A stretch of DNA of 64,000 bases. Source: Peronospora farinosa (Eukaryota > Oomycota > Peronosporomycetes > Peronosporales > Peronosporaceae). The notes under the pieces were generated by a model, which did no database searches, was not told the origin of the DNA, and saw only the letters and a list, made by a program, of their open reading frames with translations. The stretch is taken from the NCBI GenBank assembly GCA_947646735.1, contig CANTFK010000983.1:971568-1035567 (forward strand), read 5' to 3'. Both the position numbers and the translations under genes were made by a program. This document shows positions 9,465 through 20,026 of the stretch, in pieces; within the stretch, counting starts at the first letter, position 1; the number at the start of each line of letters is the position of its first letter.

Positions 9465-10649
9465 CTACTGACCCCGACCGTTTTTTGATGGTCCACCACG
9501 TTGTGGCGATTTCGCAGCAACGTGGGACCCACGTCTCTGGCCCTTCTTGGCAGACGGTCGATCGTCACTCCCAGTGTTACGAGACACTGGGCGTGGGGCA
9601 CTACACTCATAAGCGTAGTGGCCCAACTTCTGACTGCGATTGCACTTTTGCAATCGCTTGTACCCTGGAGAGCGAGGTCGCTCGCTCTCTACATAGGAGA
9701 GGTCCATTGGTTCTGGACCTCCGCCCTCCTGTCGTCTCGGTGGACGATAGGATCCCGAGTGGACGTGAGCCTGCTGTAGGCTAAAGTCCTCCTGTTCCGC
9801 TGCAGAGATCGCTTGATCCAGCGATTCTAGTTCCAAGCGGAACAGGTGGGTCTTGACAGGACCATATGTCAGACCCTTGATGAACACAGTAACCTGCGTG
9901 TGTTCATCGATGGGGTTCAGTACGATACAACTAACGAGGTATCGCACGTGTTGGACGTAAGCGTGTATATCACGCTTACCCTGTTTCAAATCCAGGAGCT
10001 CAGCCCGAGCCCTGAATTCGGCGCGAGGCGGTTCAAACGTGTGTTTGAGCCGCGCCTTGAAGACGTCATACGTTGGGAAAACGTATGGGTCGTGCAGTTT
10101 GCGCCTTAAGGCCCAAGCTTTGGCACGTCCTGCCAAGTTCGACATGGCGAACTTGACCTTCATCGCATTGTCATCGATGCGACGAGCCTCAATGGCATCG
10201 TCGAGCTCGACGAACCATCTCAACAAGGAGTCGCTTTCGACTGCCTTGTACTTGGAGACATCAATCTTCAAGGACTCGGGTCGACGTGCATACGTCGACC
10301 CGGCAGCAACAGCACTAGCCTGCTGTTGTCTCAACAGTTCAGACTGTTGAGCACCCTGCTGCATCAACAAGTCAGCTTGTTGAGCGCCTTGTTCTCTCAA
10401 CAGTTCAACCTGTTGAGAACCTTGCTTCTCTAGCAAGGTGAGTTTCTTTACAACTTCGTCAAGTTCATGTTGTATGAACTTAGCAATGGTTGCATGTTGG
10501 TCGTCTCCGCTAAGAGAGAGCAACATGGCACCAACGGTAGGGTTGCCGATGGTTTCAGCCATACGCTGAACCGCATTCCATTCGAGGTCACTCAAATGGC
10601 GGAAATCATCACGCGTTGCGTGATGACGTTCATCACCCGCTGATTTCAT
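9465..10649 (-). CDS. Gypsy B gag, zinc knuckle damaged
   Basis: Likely starts at ATG 10649 (an upstream in-frame GTG exists at 10682). A coiled N-terminal segment has a tandem LLREQGAQQAD-type repeat of about 3.5 copies (10310-10440). It is followed by a capsid-like helical domain (LRWFVELDDAIEARR; VYPTYD-like). The C-terminal knuckle reads C-x2-S-x4-H-x4-C (CNRSQKLGHYAYEC), so the second Cys is Ser. A basic RG-rich tail follows. It packages element RNA; with the knuckle altered, binding may be weakened. Confidence 0.8.
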   Translation of the reverse strand: MKSAGDERHHATRDDFRHLSDLEWNAVQRMAETIGNPTVGAMLLSLSGDDQHATIAKFIQHELDEVVKKLTLLEKQGSQQVELLREQGAQQADLLMQQGAQQSELLRQQQASAVAAGSTYARRPESLKIDVSKYKAVESDSLLRWFVELDDAIEARRIDDNAMKVKFAMSNLAGRAKAWALRRKLHDPYVFPTYDVFKARLKHTFEPPRAEFRARAELLDLKQGKRDIHAYVQHVRYLVSCIVLNPIDEHTQVTVFIKGLTYGPVKTHLFRLELESLDQAISAAEQEDFSLQQAHVHSGSYRPPRRQEGGGPEPMDLSYVESERPRSPGYKRLQKCNRSQKLGHYAYECSAPRPVSRNTGSDDRPSAKKGQRRGSHVAAKSPQRGGPSKNGRGQ

Positions 10650-10680
10650 AGCGGGTGGTGCGGTGGTCGCTGAACGGACC

Positions 10681-10694
10681 ACGAAGTGCTACCA
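10681..10694 (-). promoter_or_regulatory. Gypsy B primer-binding site
   Basis: The plus strand reads acgaagtgctacca, like a tRNA 3' acceptor end with CCA. On the minus strand it begins TGGTAGCAC two bases after the 5' LTR, the expected position for a tRNA primer site. The tRNA identity is not fixed. Confidence 0.65.
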
Positions 10695-10696
10695 GG

Positions 10697-11156
10697 TGTA
10701 ACGGGGCACCCTCCGACTATACTGATTACAGTATAGTCTACTTTCACTGATTACAGTGAAAGCAGGTGCCTCAATTACCTCTCTTACACAAGAGGCAGAG
10801 GAAGCTTTACTTCTAAACAAACGCTTAGAAGTAGAGGAAAAGAAAACTGTATTTAATATAGTTAACTATCTTAATAAAACTAATCTGTTATAACCTATGT
10901 TAACTATATTAAACTACAACTATGTATGTTGACGACTTGCCCTCCACTCATTGCGCGCGTCCATCGGTCATTGGTCAGCGCGTTGGTTGATATGATGGCC
11001 CATATCAACCAATAAGATGGCATCTCCAACTTCAAGGAGATCTACGAAAAATATTATAAGAAAAGGTAATATTGTCAAAATATTATTAGTTATAATAATA
11101 TTTTATTGACACTTCATGTAAGTGTCAATATTATGTAACGGGCTCGCCCCATTACA
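10697..11156 (-). repeat. Gypsy B 5' LTR (minus orientation)
   Basis: 460 bp; differs from 2993-3452 at two sites (the hairpin loop in ttgacactt-catgt, and CATTACA versus CGTTACA at the end). Followed by the GCTTC target duplication at 11157-11161. Confidence 0.93.
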
Positions 11157-11161
11157 GCTTC

Positions 11162-11698
11162 TAAGTACACGTGTAGAATTCTCTTCCGGGTTGGATTCTT
11201 TGGCCTCCCGACGTCTCAAGGAAGTCTACATACTACACAGGTCATATCCCTGGATTGTTTGGCCAGGGATTACAAGAACTCTCAAAACAAACAACTTCCC
11301 CTGCGATTGGACGCAGCACAACAAGAAAAGGACAAGGTACAAGATCGCGAGACGGCTCAAGTGGTCAGAAGATCAAGTATATCAAGTGGATCAAGTATCT
11401 ACATTTTTGGACAAGGCGATCTCAAGAGAGATCAGGGCGACTCAAATAGAGCACCCCAAGAACAACTGCGATCGTGTGAGGAATTCCACTCGATCGTCCC
11501 CCACCTATCCCTAACACAATCAAGTTCAACATCGACTCAAGTTTACTGAGAAGAGAGCAACCCACCCTACCGACGGGTACACAAGGTGAGGAAGGCTATA
11601 CACACGGAATCGGGGTACCCCCTCCGTTAGTTGGTCGTCCGGGCGCCAGTGAAGAGTTGGGATCGCATCAGCAATTTTGCGAATCCCACTCCACCACA
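11162..11698 (+). repeat. Gypsy A 5' LTR, right part
   Basis: Continuation of the LTR cut at 2992. It aligns to 19486-20022 with about a dozen transitions, several of them clustered in the last 60 bases. Confidence 0.92.
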
Positions 11699-13759
11699 AT
11701 GGTGCGCGTGCCCGGATCTTCTGGTGACTCGGGATTACATCGTGAGTCCCTGAGAGAATATGTAAAGGTCAAAATTGAACCTGGGATTGAAGCGCCAGCG
11801 GCAAAGGAGTCACCGCAGACGTGTGAAGAAAAAAGATCTCCGGATCATCAGCGTTTTGGATGGGGCACAGATGAAAAGAAAACCAAAGAGGAAGATCAAG
11901 AAATTGATCTGGAAGAAAAACCTCTACCCCCTCCCCAGGTCCTTTCAAGGACCCCTGCGGATCGCGTTGTAAAACGCGATCCACTGGATATTAATCCTTC
12001 GGTTATAACCGAAGTTGATTGGATCGTGCGAGGACCAATTCTAGCTCCCATTCCGACACCGAACCAGTTGGAAGCGATCCGTCGGCTTATGAAGTTGCTC
12101 CAAAACGCTGAATCACCGCTGGAGATTTTGACGCTTAGGAGCTGTTGAAATGCGATCATGATCGAGTGATCCAAGCAGGGCGATCTCTATTTTCGAAGCT
12201 AGTTCCGCTAACTGGAGAGCTCGATCCGGTGGACCAGGCGATCCAGCCGATCGTAGATATATCAAAAGGATATCATACTGGATCTTCGCAGTATATGTCA
12301 GCGGAATTCGAACGGGAGTCGGACGACTCGATTAATATGCAGCGAATGTCACTTGGATCGGCTGGTGCAGTGCATATTCGCGAACGACTGGAACCGATTA
12401 AGGCCAGAGAACAATCGACGACGTCACTCACAGCTGAAGACATGAATGTGACTGGATCAGGTCAATTGCAATCCTATTTTGAAGCTGCTATGAGAAAGTA
12501 CGAGCAGGATCAAGCTCGCATGATCGCCAGTCGATCCGCGATCCCCACAAACACTTCAAAAGTTTGCATTTTGGATGTGGATATGGAATCGACCGGATCG
12601 CGTCAATCGCGATCCAATAATTACGATCCAGACGATTTGGGGTTGGAGGATCTAAGACGGCCACAAGTCGAAAGTGCAGGCGCTGTACCTAATGGTGGAC
12701 TTGTCACGCAGCGGATTCGAATGTCTGCGATCGCAGATCTAAAAGAATTTACAGGACGGGACAAGGATGAAGATCGAGCGAGAAGTTGGGTCAACAAGGC
12801 CAAGTCGGCGTTCTTACGCGATCAAGCCCTGGATGATGAAAAATGCCTAGTATTTGGTGATTTACTTACGGGGCCGGCACGAAATTGGTATAGCCAGTTA
12901 AGTCGATCCACTCGGAACTCTTGGAAGTCGTTGTTGGAAACCTTCATGATCCAGTATTGTGGATATGGTATGTCTGTCGGGAGACAATACTATCATGCGA
13001 AGAAGCGATCCGATGAAACGCCATTGGAATATTTGTATCGGCTGAATGTAGCCGCGATCCGAGCAAAAATTCCCATTCGGGAGGAATCGCCCTCAATTCG
13101 CCCAGAGCATGTGGAACATTTCATTTGTACACTGGATGATCGCGATCTGGCTAAGCAGTTGACGTTGTTACGCCTTGGAGACGCCGATGATATGGAAGAA
13201 ACTCTGCGAACATATCAACGCATGGAGGGAAGACAGTATCCGAGTGCAATTGGGTCGAGCAAATTTCGTCAGCAATCTGCGTCGGCATCCACTCCGGCAC
13301 CCTCGAAACCAACTCGCGCCGTGAGAGCAATTCGTCTGGAAGGCAGTAGCAGTGAGTCAGACTCGGATAGTAGTGGATCAGATGCCGAAACAGATCGACG
13401 CAACCTATGTGTGGCCACAGTACCAGATCGCGTGAAGAAACATAGTGATAAACGCGCGGGATCGGACCATTTGGATCAAGATCGCGGTCCAGATCGCGTG
13501 GTGAATCAGAAGGCTTGTACCCATTGTGGGTCGAAGAAACACGATGATCGTAGATGCTGGAAGAGACTAACGTGTCAGAAGTGTGGTCGTAAGGGACATC
13601 CTTCGGACAAGTTTTTTTTACACCTGTGCTGCCTGCGGAGATATCCATGAGCATGGAAAATGTCGAATGGAAGAATTCTACAACATGATACGCAAGTGGT
13701 ATGTTCCAACCAAGCATGCTGGAATGCTTCCGCCGAAGGCTGAAGAAATGTTAAACTAG
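11699..13759 (+). pseudogene. Gypsy A gag (two frameshifts)
   Basis: The first frame runs from ATG 11699, which overlaps the primer-binding site, to 12148. The main frame covers 12145-13650 with the capsid domain of oomycete Gypsy gag (LKEFTGRDKDEDRARSWV; GPARNWYSQLSRSTR). Two zinc knuckles follow: C-x2-C-x4-H-x4-C at about 13518, and CQKCGRKGH at 13580. A T-run at 13611-13618 shifts the frame; the second knuckle region and tail continue in another frame to TAG 13757-13759. Structural protein of the element. Confidence 0.82.
11700..11715 (+). promoter_or_regulatory. Gypsy A primer-binding site
   Basis: tggtgcgcgtgcccgg, one base after the LTR end. TGG at the start is complementary to a tRNA CCA end; the tRNA is not identified. 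Confidence 0.65.
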
Positions 13760-14056
13760 GACGCTCGCCAGGTTGGAATCTGGTACGAGCCGAGCGTTCT
13801 AGGCTCTGCATTTATGCATTTGTGGAAAGAAGATCGACAGATCAAAGTGTTAACACTCGGATCGACCCGACTAATACATGTGAAGATTAAAAAAAATTGC
13901 GCTCATATATCAAGCGTCGTAAGAGTTGATGAATATGCACGATCGCCTGTAAAAATGAAGCTCGACTTAGCACCAGGTGAATCACGGGGATATTGGAAAT
14001 ATCATACCCAAGGAAAATGGTTCAAACAAGCCAAGGCAACGGGCAAGATCAACAAT

Positions 14057-14890
14057 GTTAAAAACAACTATGCTATTTGATTCTGGAGCCGAAGTCTCAA
14101 TCGTCGACACCACCTTTGCTCGTAAGGTAGGATGTGTCATTGACGAGAGTCAGAAGCAAGAATGTGTTGGGATTGGTGAGAACACATACATCGTACAAGA
14201 ATCAAGATTACGCTGAATGGATCGCTAGTCTATTATTTCGATGCTTGGGTAGGAAATCAAGTAGGTTAATACGCGATCCTAGGAATGGATTTCATGGTCC
14301 CAGCTGGAATACGCCTGGATTTAGCAGATGGAAAGCTTTGTTTGCCTGATGAGGTCAGGATACTTCCGAATGGACGAAGACCTCCTTATCGGTCGACCAT
14401 ACAAGCGATCACAATTCCAGATCAATATGTGGTGATTCCCGTGAGTAAATCGACCGAAGTGAAGATCGGAGTTAGTACTCCTAAAGCCAAGATCTGGGTG
14501 AGGCGCGATCCGAAGTGGGTACCTCCAGTAACTACGGGACCGGGTCAGATCAAGTATCTACAGCTAACTAATATCGGCGATCAAGAAGTTATTTTAATTC
14601 ATGGACCGCCATTAGTCTGGTGGATGGTCGCTGATATGATACCTCGGTCCCCAGGATATGTCTCGGTGGGATCGCGTCGGTATAACGAATGGCAGACATT
14701 AGCGCTCGAGGCAAAAACGGATCGGGAAGAAGAACTACTGGAAGAATATACCGGACCGCTAGTGGATCATCCTTCGTACCCTACGCCGAAGAGGATCTTA
14801 ACACGCTTAAAAGAGGAAGCAGAAAAAAGGATTACGGAAACGGTGAAACTTACGACACGACCTAATGAAGAATGCGATGCGATAAAATAA
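14057..14890 (+). pseudogene. Gypsy A aspartic protease and pol linker (frameshifted)
   Basis: The active-site motif LFDSGAEVSIVD is at about 14073-14108. The flap and C-terminal part (GMDFMVPAGIRLDLADGKL) are in another frame starting 14285, after a break near 14215. The frame then stays open to 14890 with the pre-RT linker of oomycete Gypsy pol. Confidence 0.78.
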
Positions 14891-14917
14891 ATCGGTGGCA
14901 ACAATTTAAAAGATCGG

Positions 14918-16723
14918 GTGATCGAAGGTGAAAGTGAACAACTAGCGCCATCTTCAAGGGTGATCAATGCGATCCGAGGGATGTCAAATGTCGATCACGC
15001 GCAAGGGCCTTGGGGTGAAGAAAATTACACTTACAATAACTACACACAGGAATGTATGGAGCGTGATTCGACAACTAATGACCGTGATCTGGCTGACCTG
15101 GTACTTAATGACCGCGATCTGGACGATCCGGTAGTTAATGACCGCGATCTGGCCGATCCGGTAGTTGATGACCGCGATCTGGCCGATCCGGTAGTTGATG
15201 ACCGCGACTTGGCCGATCTGGTAAGTAAGGACCGCGATCTGGCCGATCTGGTAAGTAAGGACCGCGATCTGGCCGATCCGGTAATTAATGACCGCGATCC
15301 GGCCTATCTGTATCGTGGTCTGCGAGAACAAGAGCAAGCTAGTGATATTACGACTATCATCGACGAATGTAATTTAGCCGGACGAAGTGTAAAGATGAAG
15401 CCTAAAGACTCGATGTATTATCACGAGAGTGGGGAATTGTATGCCGAAGACGTGGATCATCATATGGCTGTCTTGCCTGAGATTGTGTCATCCACCGAAG
15501 AAGTTACGATTGATGATATCCAACTGAGCGATCCGGGAGTTCCTCTAACCAAAGACCAAGAAGGTCTACGGAAATTGATTTGGGTGAAACGACACTTACT
15601 CATCGGCAAAGGAAATGCGCTTCCTCCTGCAGCTCGAGGAGCAGTATGTGATATCGATGTTGGTGGAGCACACCCCCGATCGCACAACGAGTACGACCGG
15701 TCGCTCCTAAATTTCGCGAGAAGCTAGCTGACCTCATCAAAGGATTACTATCAGCCAGGATTATCCAGCCGTCAACATCACATGGACTTCGCCGATTGTG
15801 GTAATTATGAAAAAGAATAGTGTCGACATTCGTTTGTGTATTGACTATCGGCGGGTGAATCAACTCACGAGATTAATGGTGTATCCTATGCCGCTGTTAA
15901 GCGAATTATTGCAAGATATAAATAAGCTATGTGGTATTGTTCGTTGGATATGGCCAGTGGATTTTGGGTCGTGGATATGACCGAGCGAGCAAGGATGATT
16001 TCTGCTTTTATCACGCCGTCAGGCTTATTCGAGTGGTTACGAATGCCGTTTGGGTTAAAAAACGCTCCGCAGATTTACCAACGTCTAATTGATAATGCAC
16101 TGTATGTATACCTCAAGATCGGTACGGATCCAAACGCAATTGCCACAGGATCACTCGACTCCGCTGATACGGTAACGGGATCGCTAAAGCTGGTGGATGT
16201 ATTCACTGAAGGCGAACCGGATACTAGCCAGAAGCCATCTGTGCTCGGCCGAAGGTCATATATTGATGACATACTAATTCCAGCAACATCGTGGGCCTCC
16301 TTATATGATAAGGTAAAGCGATTGTTAGAAGTATGCAATGAATGGAATTTGTCGATCAGTCTCGCTAAAGGTTTTTGGGGACGACGTAAGGTGGACTACA
16401 TGGGTCATCAAGTCTCACTTGCAGGAATAGAAGCTCATCTAAAGGATTTGGGATCGCTGGTGAATATTATGGTCCCAAAAACGTTGCAATCGATGCAATC
16501 GTTTCTGGGAAGCTTGAATTACTATAGTCGATTTGTCGAAGACTTTGTGATTTATGCGTCAGTGCTATATGAATTACGGGAAGCAGATTTCCACGAAATC
16601 CGCTGTTCTGACAAGATGAATGCATCGGATTCGAATATCGCCACCAGGAATGATTCGGATCAAAATTTTGATGTTGGGGACGACCCAGATCCAGAAGAAC
16701 GGACTCGATGGGAAAAGCGATGA
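14918..16723 (+). pseudogene. Gypsy A reverse transcriptase (several frame breaks)
   Basis: 14918-15727 is a linker containing the DRDLADPVV repeat, then the RT N-terminus (LPPAARGAVCDIDV). The frame shifts near 15650. Fingers and palm follow in 15798-15980 (IRLCIDYRRVNQLT), and then in 15929-16723 (WVVDMTERARMISAFITPSG; MPFGLKNAPQIYQRLIDNAL; YIDDILIPATSW, where YIDD is the catalytic box). An acidic insert sits between LKIG and YIDD, as in related oomycete elements. Confidence 0.82.
15079..15310 (+). repeat. 30-bp minisatellite encoding a decapeptide repeat
   Basis: About eight copies of gaccgcgatctggccgatcc plus a variable tail, encoding DRDLADPVVN/D/K-type decapeptides. Unit length is a multiple of three, so the frame is kept. 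Each unit carries two GATC sites. The minus strand shows a mirror ORF that is only a shadow. Confidence 0.9.
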
Positions 16724-17908
16724 TCGCATTTACCATGTTGAAGGCCAAGATTGCTAATACCCCTATCCTCAAAAACTTCGATCCAGATCGGCCTCCGGTA
16801 ATTGTCGTATATGCGAGTAAATGGGCAGTTTCAGCAGCTTTGTTGCAGGAGTATGATGGCATATACTGGCCAGTTACTATTAAAAGCCGAACGCTGAAGC
16901 CGAACGCTGAAGCCGAATGAGATCAATTACGGAATGGCCGAGAAGGAGATATTAGCTTTACTTTGGATTTTGGATATATGTTATTGCATGCTAGTCTCGC
17001 GAGAGATTAAAGTTCTTACGCGTTTCTTGACGATGGCCTGGTTGGTGCAATCCTCCGGTCTCGATGGCAGACTAGGTAGGTGGTCCGCATTATTATCTAC
17101 TTGGACGTTGGAGATCAAGAAATGTGTAAAGGGCGAAGATGAAATACTTGGTGCCCTGGCTGCAAGTGTGAATCCCCGTGAAGAAGTCGATGAAGTGTTG
17201 ATCGCAATCAGCCCCCGGAAACAGCCAAGGCAAACTTTTAGTATGCCACCGCCTACGGTGGAAGAAGATGAAAGTCTTTTGGTCGTCAGTTTCGATGGAT
17301 CGGCACGAACCAAGCAAAAGGGTGGATCATACAGTGCGATAATATGGAAACTTCCGGAGTGGACTATTGTGGCTGCTGCATCGGAATATGCAACGGACTT
17401 AACAGTTAACGAAGCCGAATATCGGGGTTTACTATTAGGCTTTGATCTGTTGGAGTATCAGACTAGGGGATGCGTTATTATTTGTGGCGTCTCCAACCTA
17501 GTGATTCGACAGATGAAGGGTGAAATCGATTGCAAGGCTCCTGGACTGCAGTTGTTGCGACAGAAAGCAATGGAGAAGCTTCGATCATGGCCGATCCATG
17601 AGTTCTTTCATATGAAGCGCGACTGGAACCAAAGTGCAGATCGACTGGCGAGTACTGCTTTACAGAAGGAACAAGGTGCGGTCATCACTTTGGAAGGAGA
17701 TCGCCAAGATCTCATTACCCTTAATAGACTGGATGAGTTGTTGAAGTCGAAGCAGACCGAATCGGTGGTTAAAGTTGCTGCGATTACCAGATCAACTAGG
17801 AGAAGACGTCAACCACCCGAGGTTTTGCAAGAATTTGAGCGCGAACAAGTTCGTCGTAATCGTTTCGAAGTAATGCAGTCTCATGAAGAGGAAAAAGCTG
17901 AAGATTAG
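16724..17908 (+). CDS. Gypsy A dual RNase H (RT-linked plus extra RNase HI), integrase missing
   Basis: The RT-linked RNase H (16708-17150) reads VIVVYASKWAVSAALLQEYD. A second, archaeal/plant-like RNase HI spans about 17275-17680: SFDGSART (first Asp), NEAEYRGLLLGFD (Glu), CGVSNLVIRQ (the expected third Asp is Val) and NQSADRLAST (last Asp). Dual RNase H Gypsy elements are described in oomycetes and plants. The frame ends at 17908, where integrase would begin. Only 301 bp remain before the LTR, so integrase is deleted. Confidence 0.8.
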
Positions 17909-18209
17909 TGATTTGGTTATTTCGCTTACGGAGAGTGAAAATGGCTGTACAAGATGGTTGTCTAGCTGGGGAACTAGAATATATGTGAATTTGAGTGTCG
18001 ATCGAAGGTCTGAAAGACCATATCGCGGCTGAAAAGCCCAGAAAGAAGACAGTTTCGGAGATGATTAAAGAAATGGAGTGACAAAAATGGAATTGTATTG
18101 AACGACTGAGATGTGTTACTAGTACACAAACACCGCGAGGAATATTAATCGAACAGATGGTGCACAACCAGATTGACACTGTATGTCGCCTACCGGTGCA
18201 GGGGACGAT

Positions 18210-20022
18210 TGTGGTAAAGTCGATTAGAGAATTTTGACTAAGTCCATACAATAATTTTCTCGATAAATCCGGAGCCGAGTTGCTGGGATTTTTCTCTTTA
18301 ACGGTTGAATCCCTTTCCCATAACGGCGAGAGTCCTTTCCCATAACGGTCGGATTCCTTTCTCATAAAGTTCGGATCCCTTTCTCATAACGGTTGTATCC
18401 CTCTCCCCCATTAAGTCACTTACTAAAATGACTTATTGGGTGTGATGAAGTCGATCTCAATTCATGGACGATCGAATGGAAAAGCACCGTTGATCCAAGA
18501 TTGTTTATTTGTTTGTTCAATAAAACGAATGAAGAAGGGATCAATGGTATCGAAGACGATGATGATATGGATTGAAACATACTTAAGGTGAAGACACATG
18601 GCATGATCACATTTCCGAATTATATTGAATAATCATGGAATAGGACACCGTTTGGATTATACTGGATTCCAGTATCGGTTGATCCAATTAGATGGATTGA
18701 TTATAAAAGGATTATACGTGAATGTGGAATAGTGGAATTTCGCAAAATGTGGATCGCGACTGTGGAGAAGCGAATGAGCATTATTTCGCAAAGTGTGATC
18801 ACATGTTTTCGGTTAAGTCCGAAATGGCCAATATTGATGAGTCACGATCTCGCAGAAAGGTTTCGAGATGACGTCAAATGGGATGGAAAACAGTGAATGG
18901 TGTAGTTTGCAGTTCTATGTGGGGTCAAATATGGCCTAGAAACTACGCTATTGCGATCTCCAGTATTTCCTATGGCGATCCGCGTGAACGCGATCGCTAA
19001 GAAGGAGGATGGGTACATCCAAGTATGTGGAAGACGGTCTGGTGTGGATCACGTCGCTATGGAGGACTGGAATGGTGGACATGACATGTCACATAGATGG
19101 ACCATCTCACATGACCTGAGAAACGGTGAAGAGGATAAGTCGTGATCCGGCGGATCGCGATCCGATGCTAATTATTAGTATCGCGATCCGATATTAATTA
19201 TTAGTATCGCGATCCGATACTAATTATTTAGTACCGCGATCCGATACTAATTATTTAGTACCGCGATCCGATACTAATTATTAGTACCGCGATCCGATAC
19301 TAAAATGGTATTAGATCCGAGCAAGGTAGCGATCCAGATCGCGGCGATATTGGAGTGGACCACATTACAAGATCTGATTTCTCCGAAAGGGCGATACGTG
19401 GCAATAGATCCTGAGCTACAGATAGTCAAGATCATAGGTTTTGGTATTTGATTGGTTAATATTAACACAGAGCTCAATTTGCTTCTAAGTACACGTGTAG
19501 AATTCTCTTCCGGGCTGGATTCTTTGGCCTCCCGACGTCTCAAGGAAGTCTACATACTACACAGGTCATATCCCTGGATTGTTTGGCCAGGGATTACAAG
19601 AACTCTCAAAACAAACAACTTCCCCTGCGATTGGACGCAGCACAACAAGAAAAGGACAAGGTACAAGATCGCGAGACGGCTCAAGTGGTCAGAAAATCAA
19701 GTATATCAAGTGGATCAAGTATCTACATTTTTGGACAAGGCGATCTCAAGAGAGATCAGGGCGACTCAAATAGAGCACCCCAAGAACAACTGCGATCGTG
19801 TGAGGAATTCCACTCGATCGTCCCCCACCTATCCCTAACACAATCAAGTTCAACATCGACTCAAGTCTACCGAGAAGAGAGCAACCCACCCTACCGACGG
19901 GTACACAAGGTGAGGAAGGCTATACACACGGAATCGGGGTACCCCCTCCGTTAGTTGGTCGTCCGGGCGCCAATGGAGAGTTAGGATCGCATCAGCAATT
20001 TTGCAAATCCCGCTCCGCCGCA
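18210..20022 (+). repeat. Gypsy A 3' LTR
   Basis: 1813 bp, uninterrupted, TGTGGTAAAG...CCGCCGCA, preceded by a purine-rich tract (aggggacga, 18200-18208). Followed by GTTT (20023-20026), the target duplication. Confidence 0.92.
19146..19305 (+). repeat. Tandem CGCGATCCG array, 3' LTR copy
   Basis: About six units, allelic to 2635-2815 but one unit shorter and with homogenised attattta spacers, as expected from slippage. Confidence 0.85.
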
Positions 20023-20026
20023 GTTT

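Larger units (their letters stand above)
2993..11156 (-). mobile_element. Gypsy element B (inner element), minus strand, hairpin-dense
   Basis: Two 460-bp LTRs (2993-3452, 10697-11156) start TGTAACGGGG and end CGTTACA or CATTACA, and differ at only two positions. The flanks GCTTC (2988-2992, 11157-11161) are a perfect 5-bp duplication. Gag, protease, RT, RNase H, integrase and chromodomain lie on the minus strand in that order, so this is a chromovirus-type Ty3/Gypsy. It also carries a plus-strand (antisense) gene between the 3' LTR and the chromodomain. The whole sequence is crowded with short perfect inverted repeats. Protein frames are broken by a stop and a few frameshifts despite the very young LTRs. 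Confidence 0.93.
1694..20022 (+). mobile_element. Gypsy element A (middle element), inserted in Copia gag
   Basis: Bounded by long LTRs starting TGTGGTAAAG (1694 and 18210) and ending in CA (11698 and 20022). The 4-bp flanks GTTT (1690-1693, 20023-20026) are the target duplication. Internal region 11699-18209: gag with zinc knuckles, aspartic protease, RT, RNase H and a second RNase H; integrase is absent. The 5' LTR is split at 2992 by element B. LTR copies differ at about 16 sites outside the tandem array, roughly 1 %. It is rich in GATC. Probably non-autonomous because of the missing integrase and several frameshifts. Confidence 0.92.

Noticed and set aside
14984..15337. Minus-strand ORF with a repeated QIAVINYRIG pattern
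   Set aside because: Mirror image of the 30-bp minisatellite in the sense pol frame.
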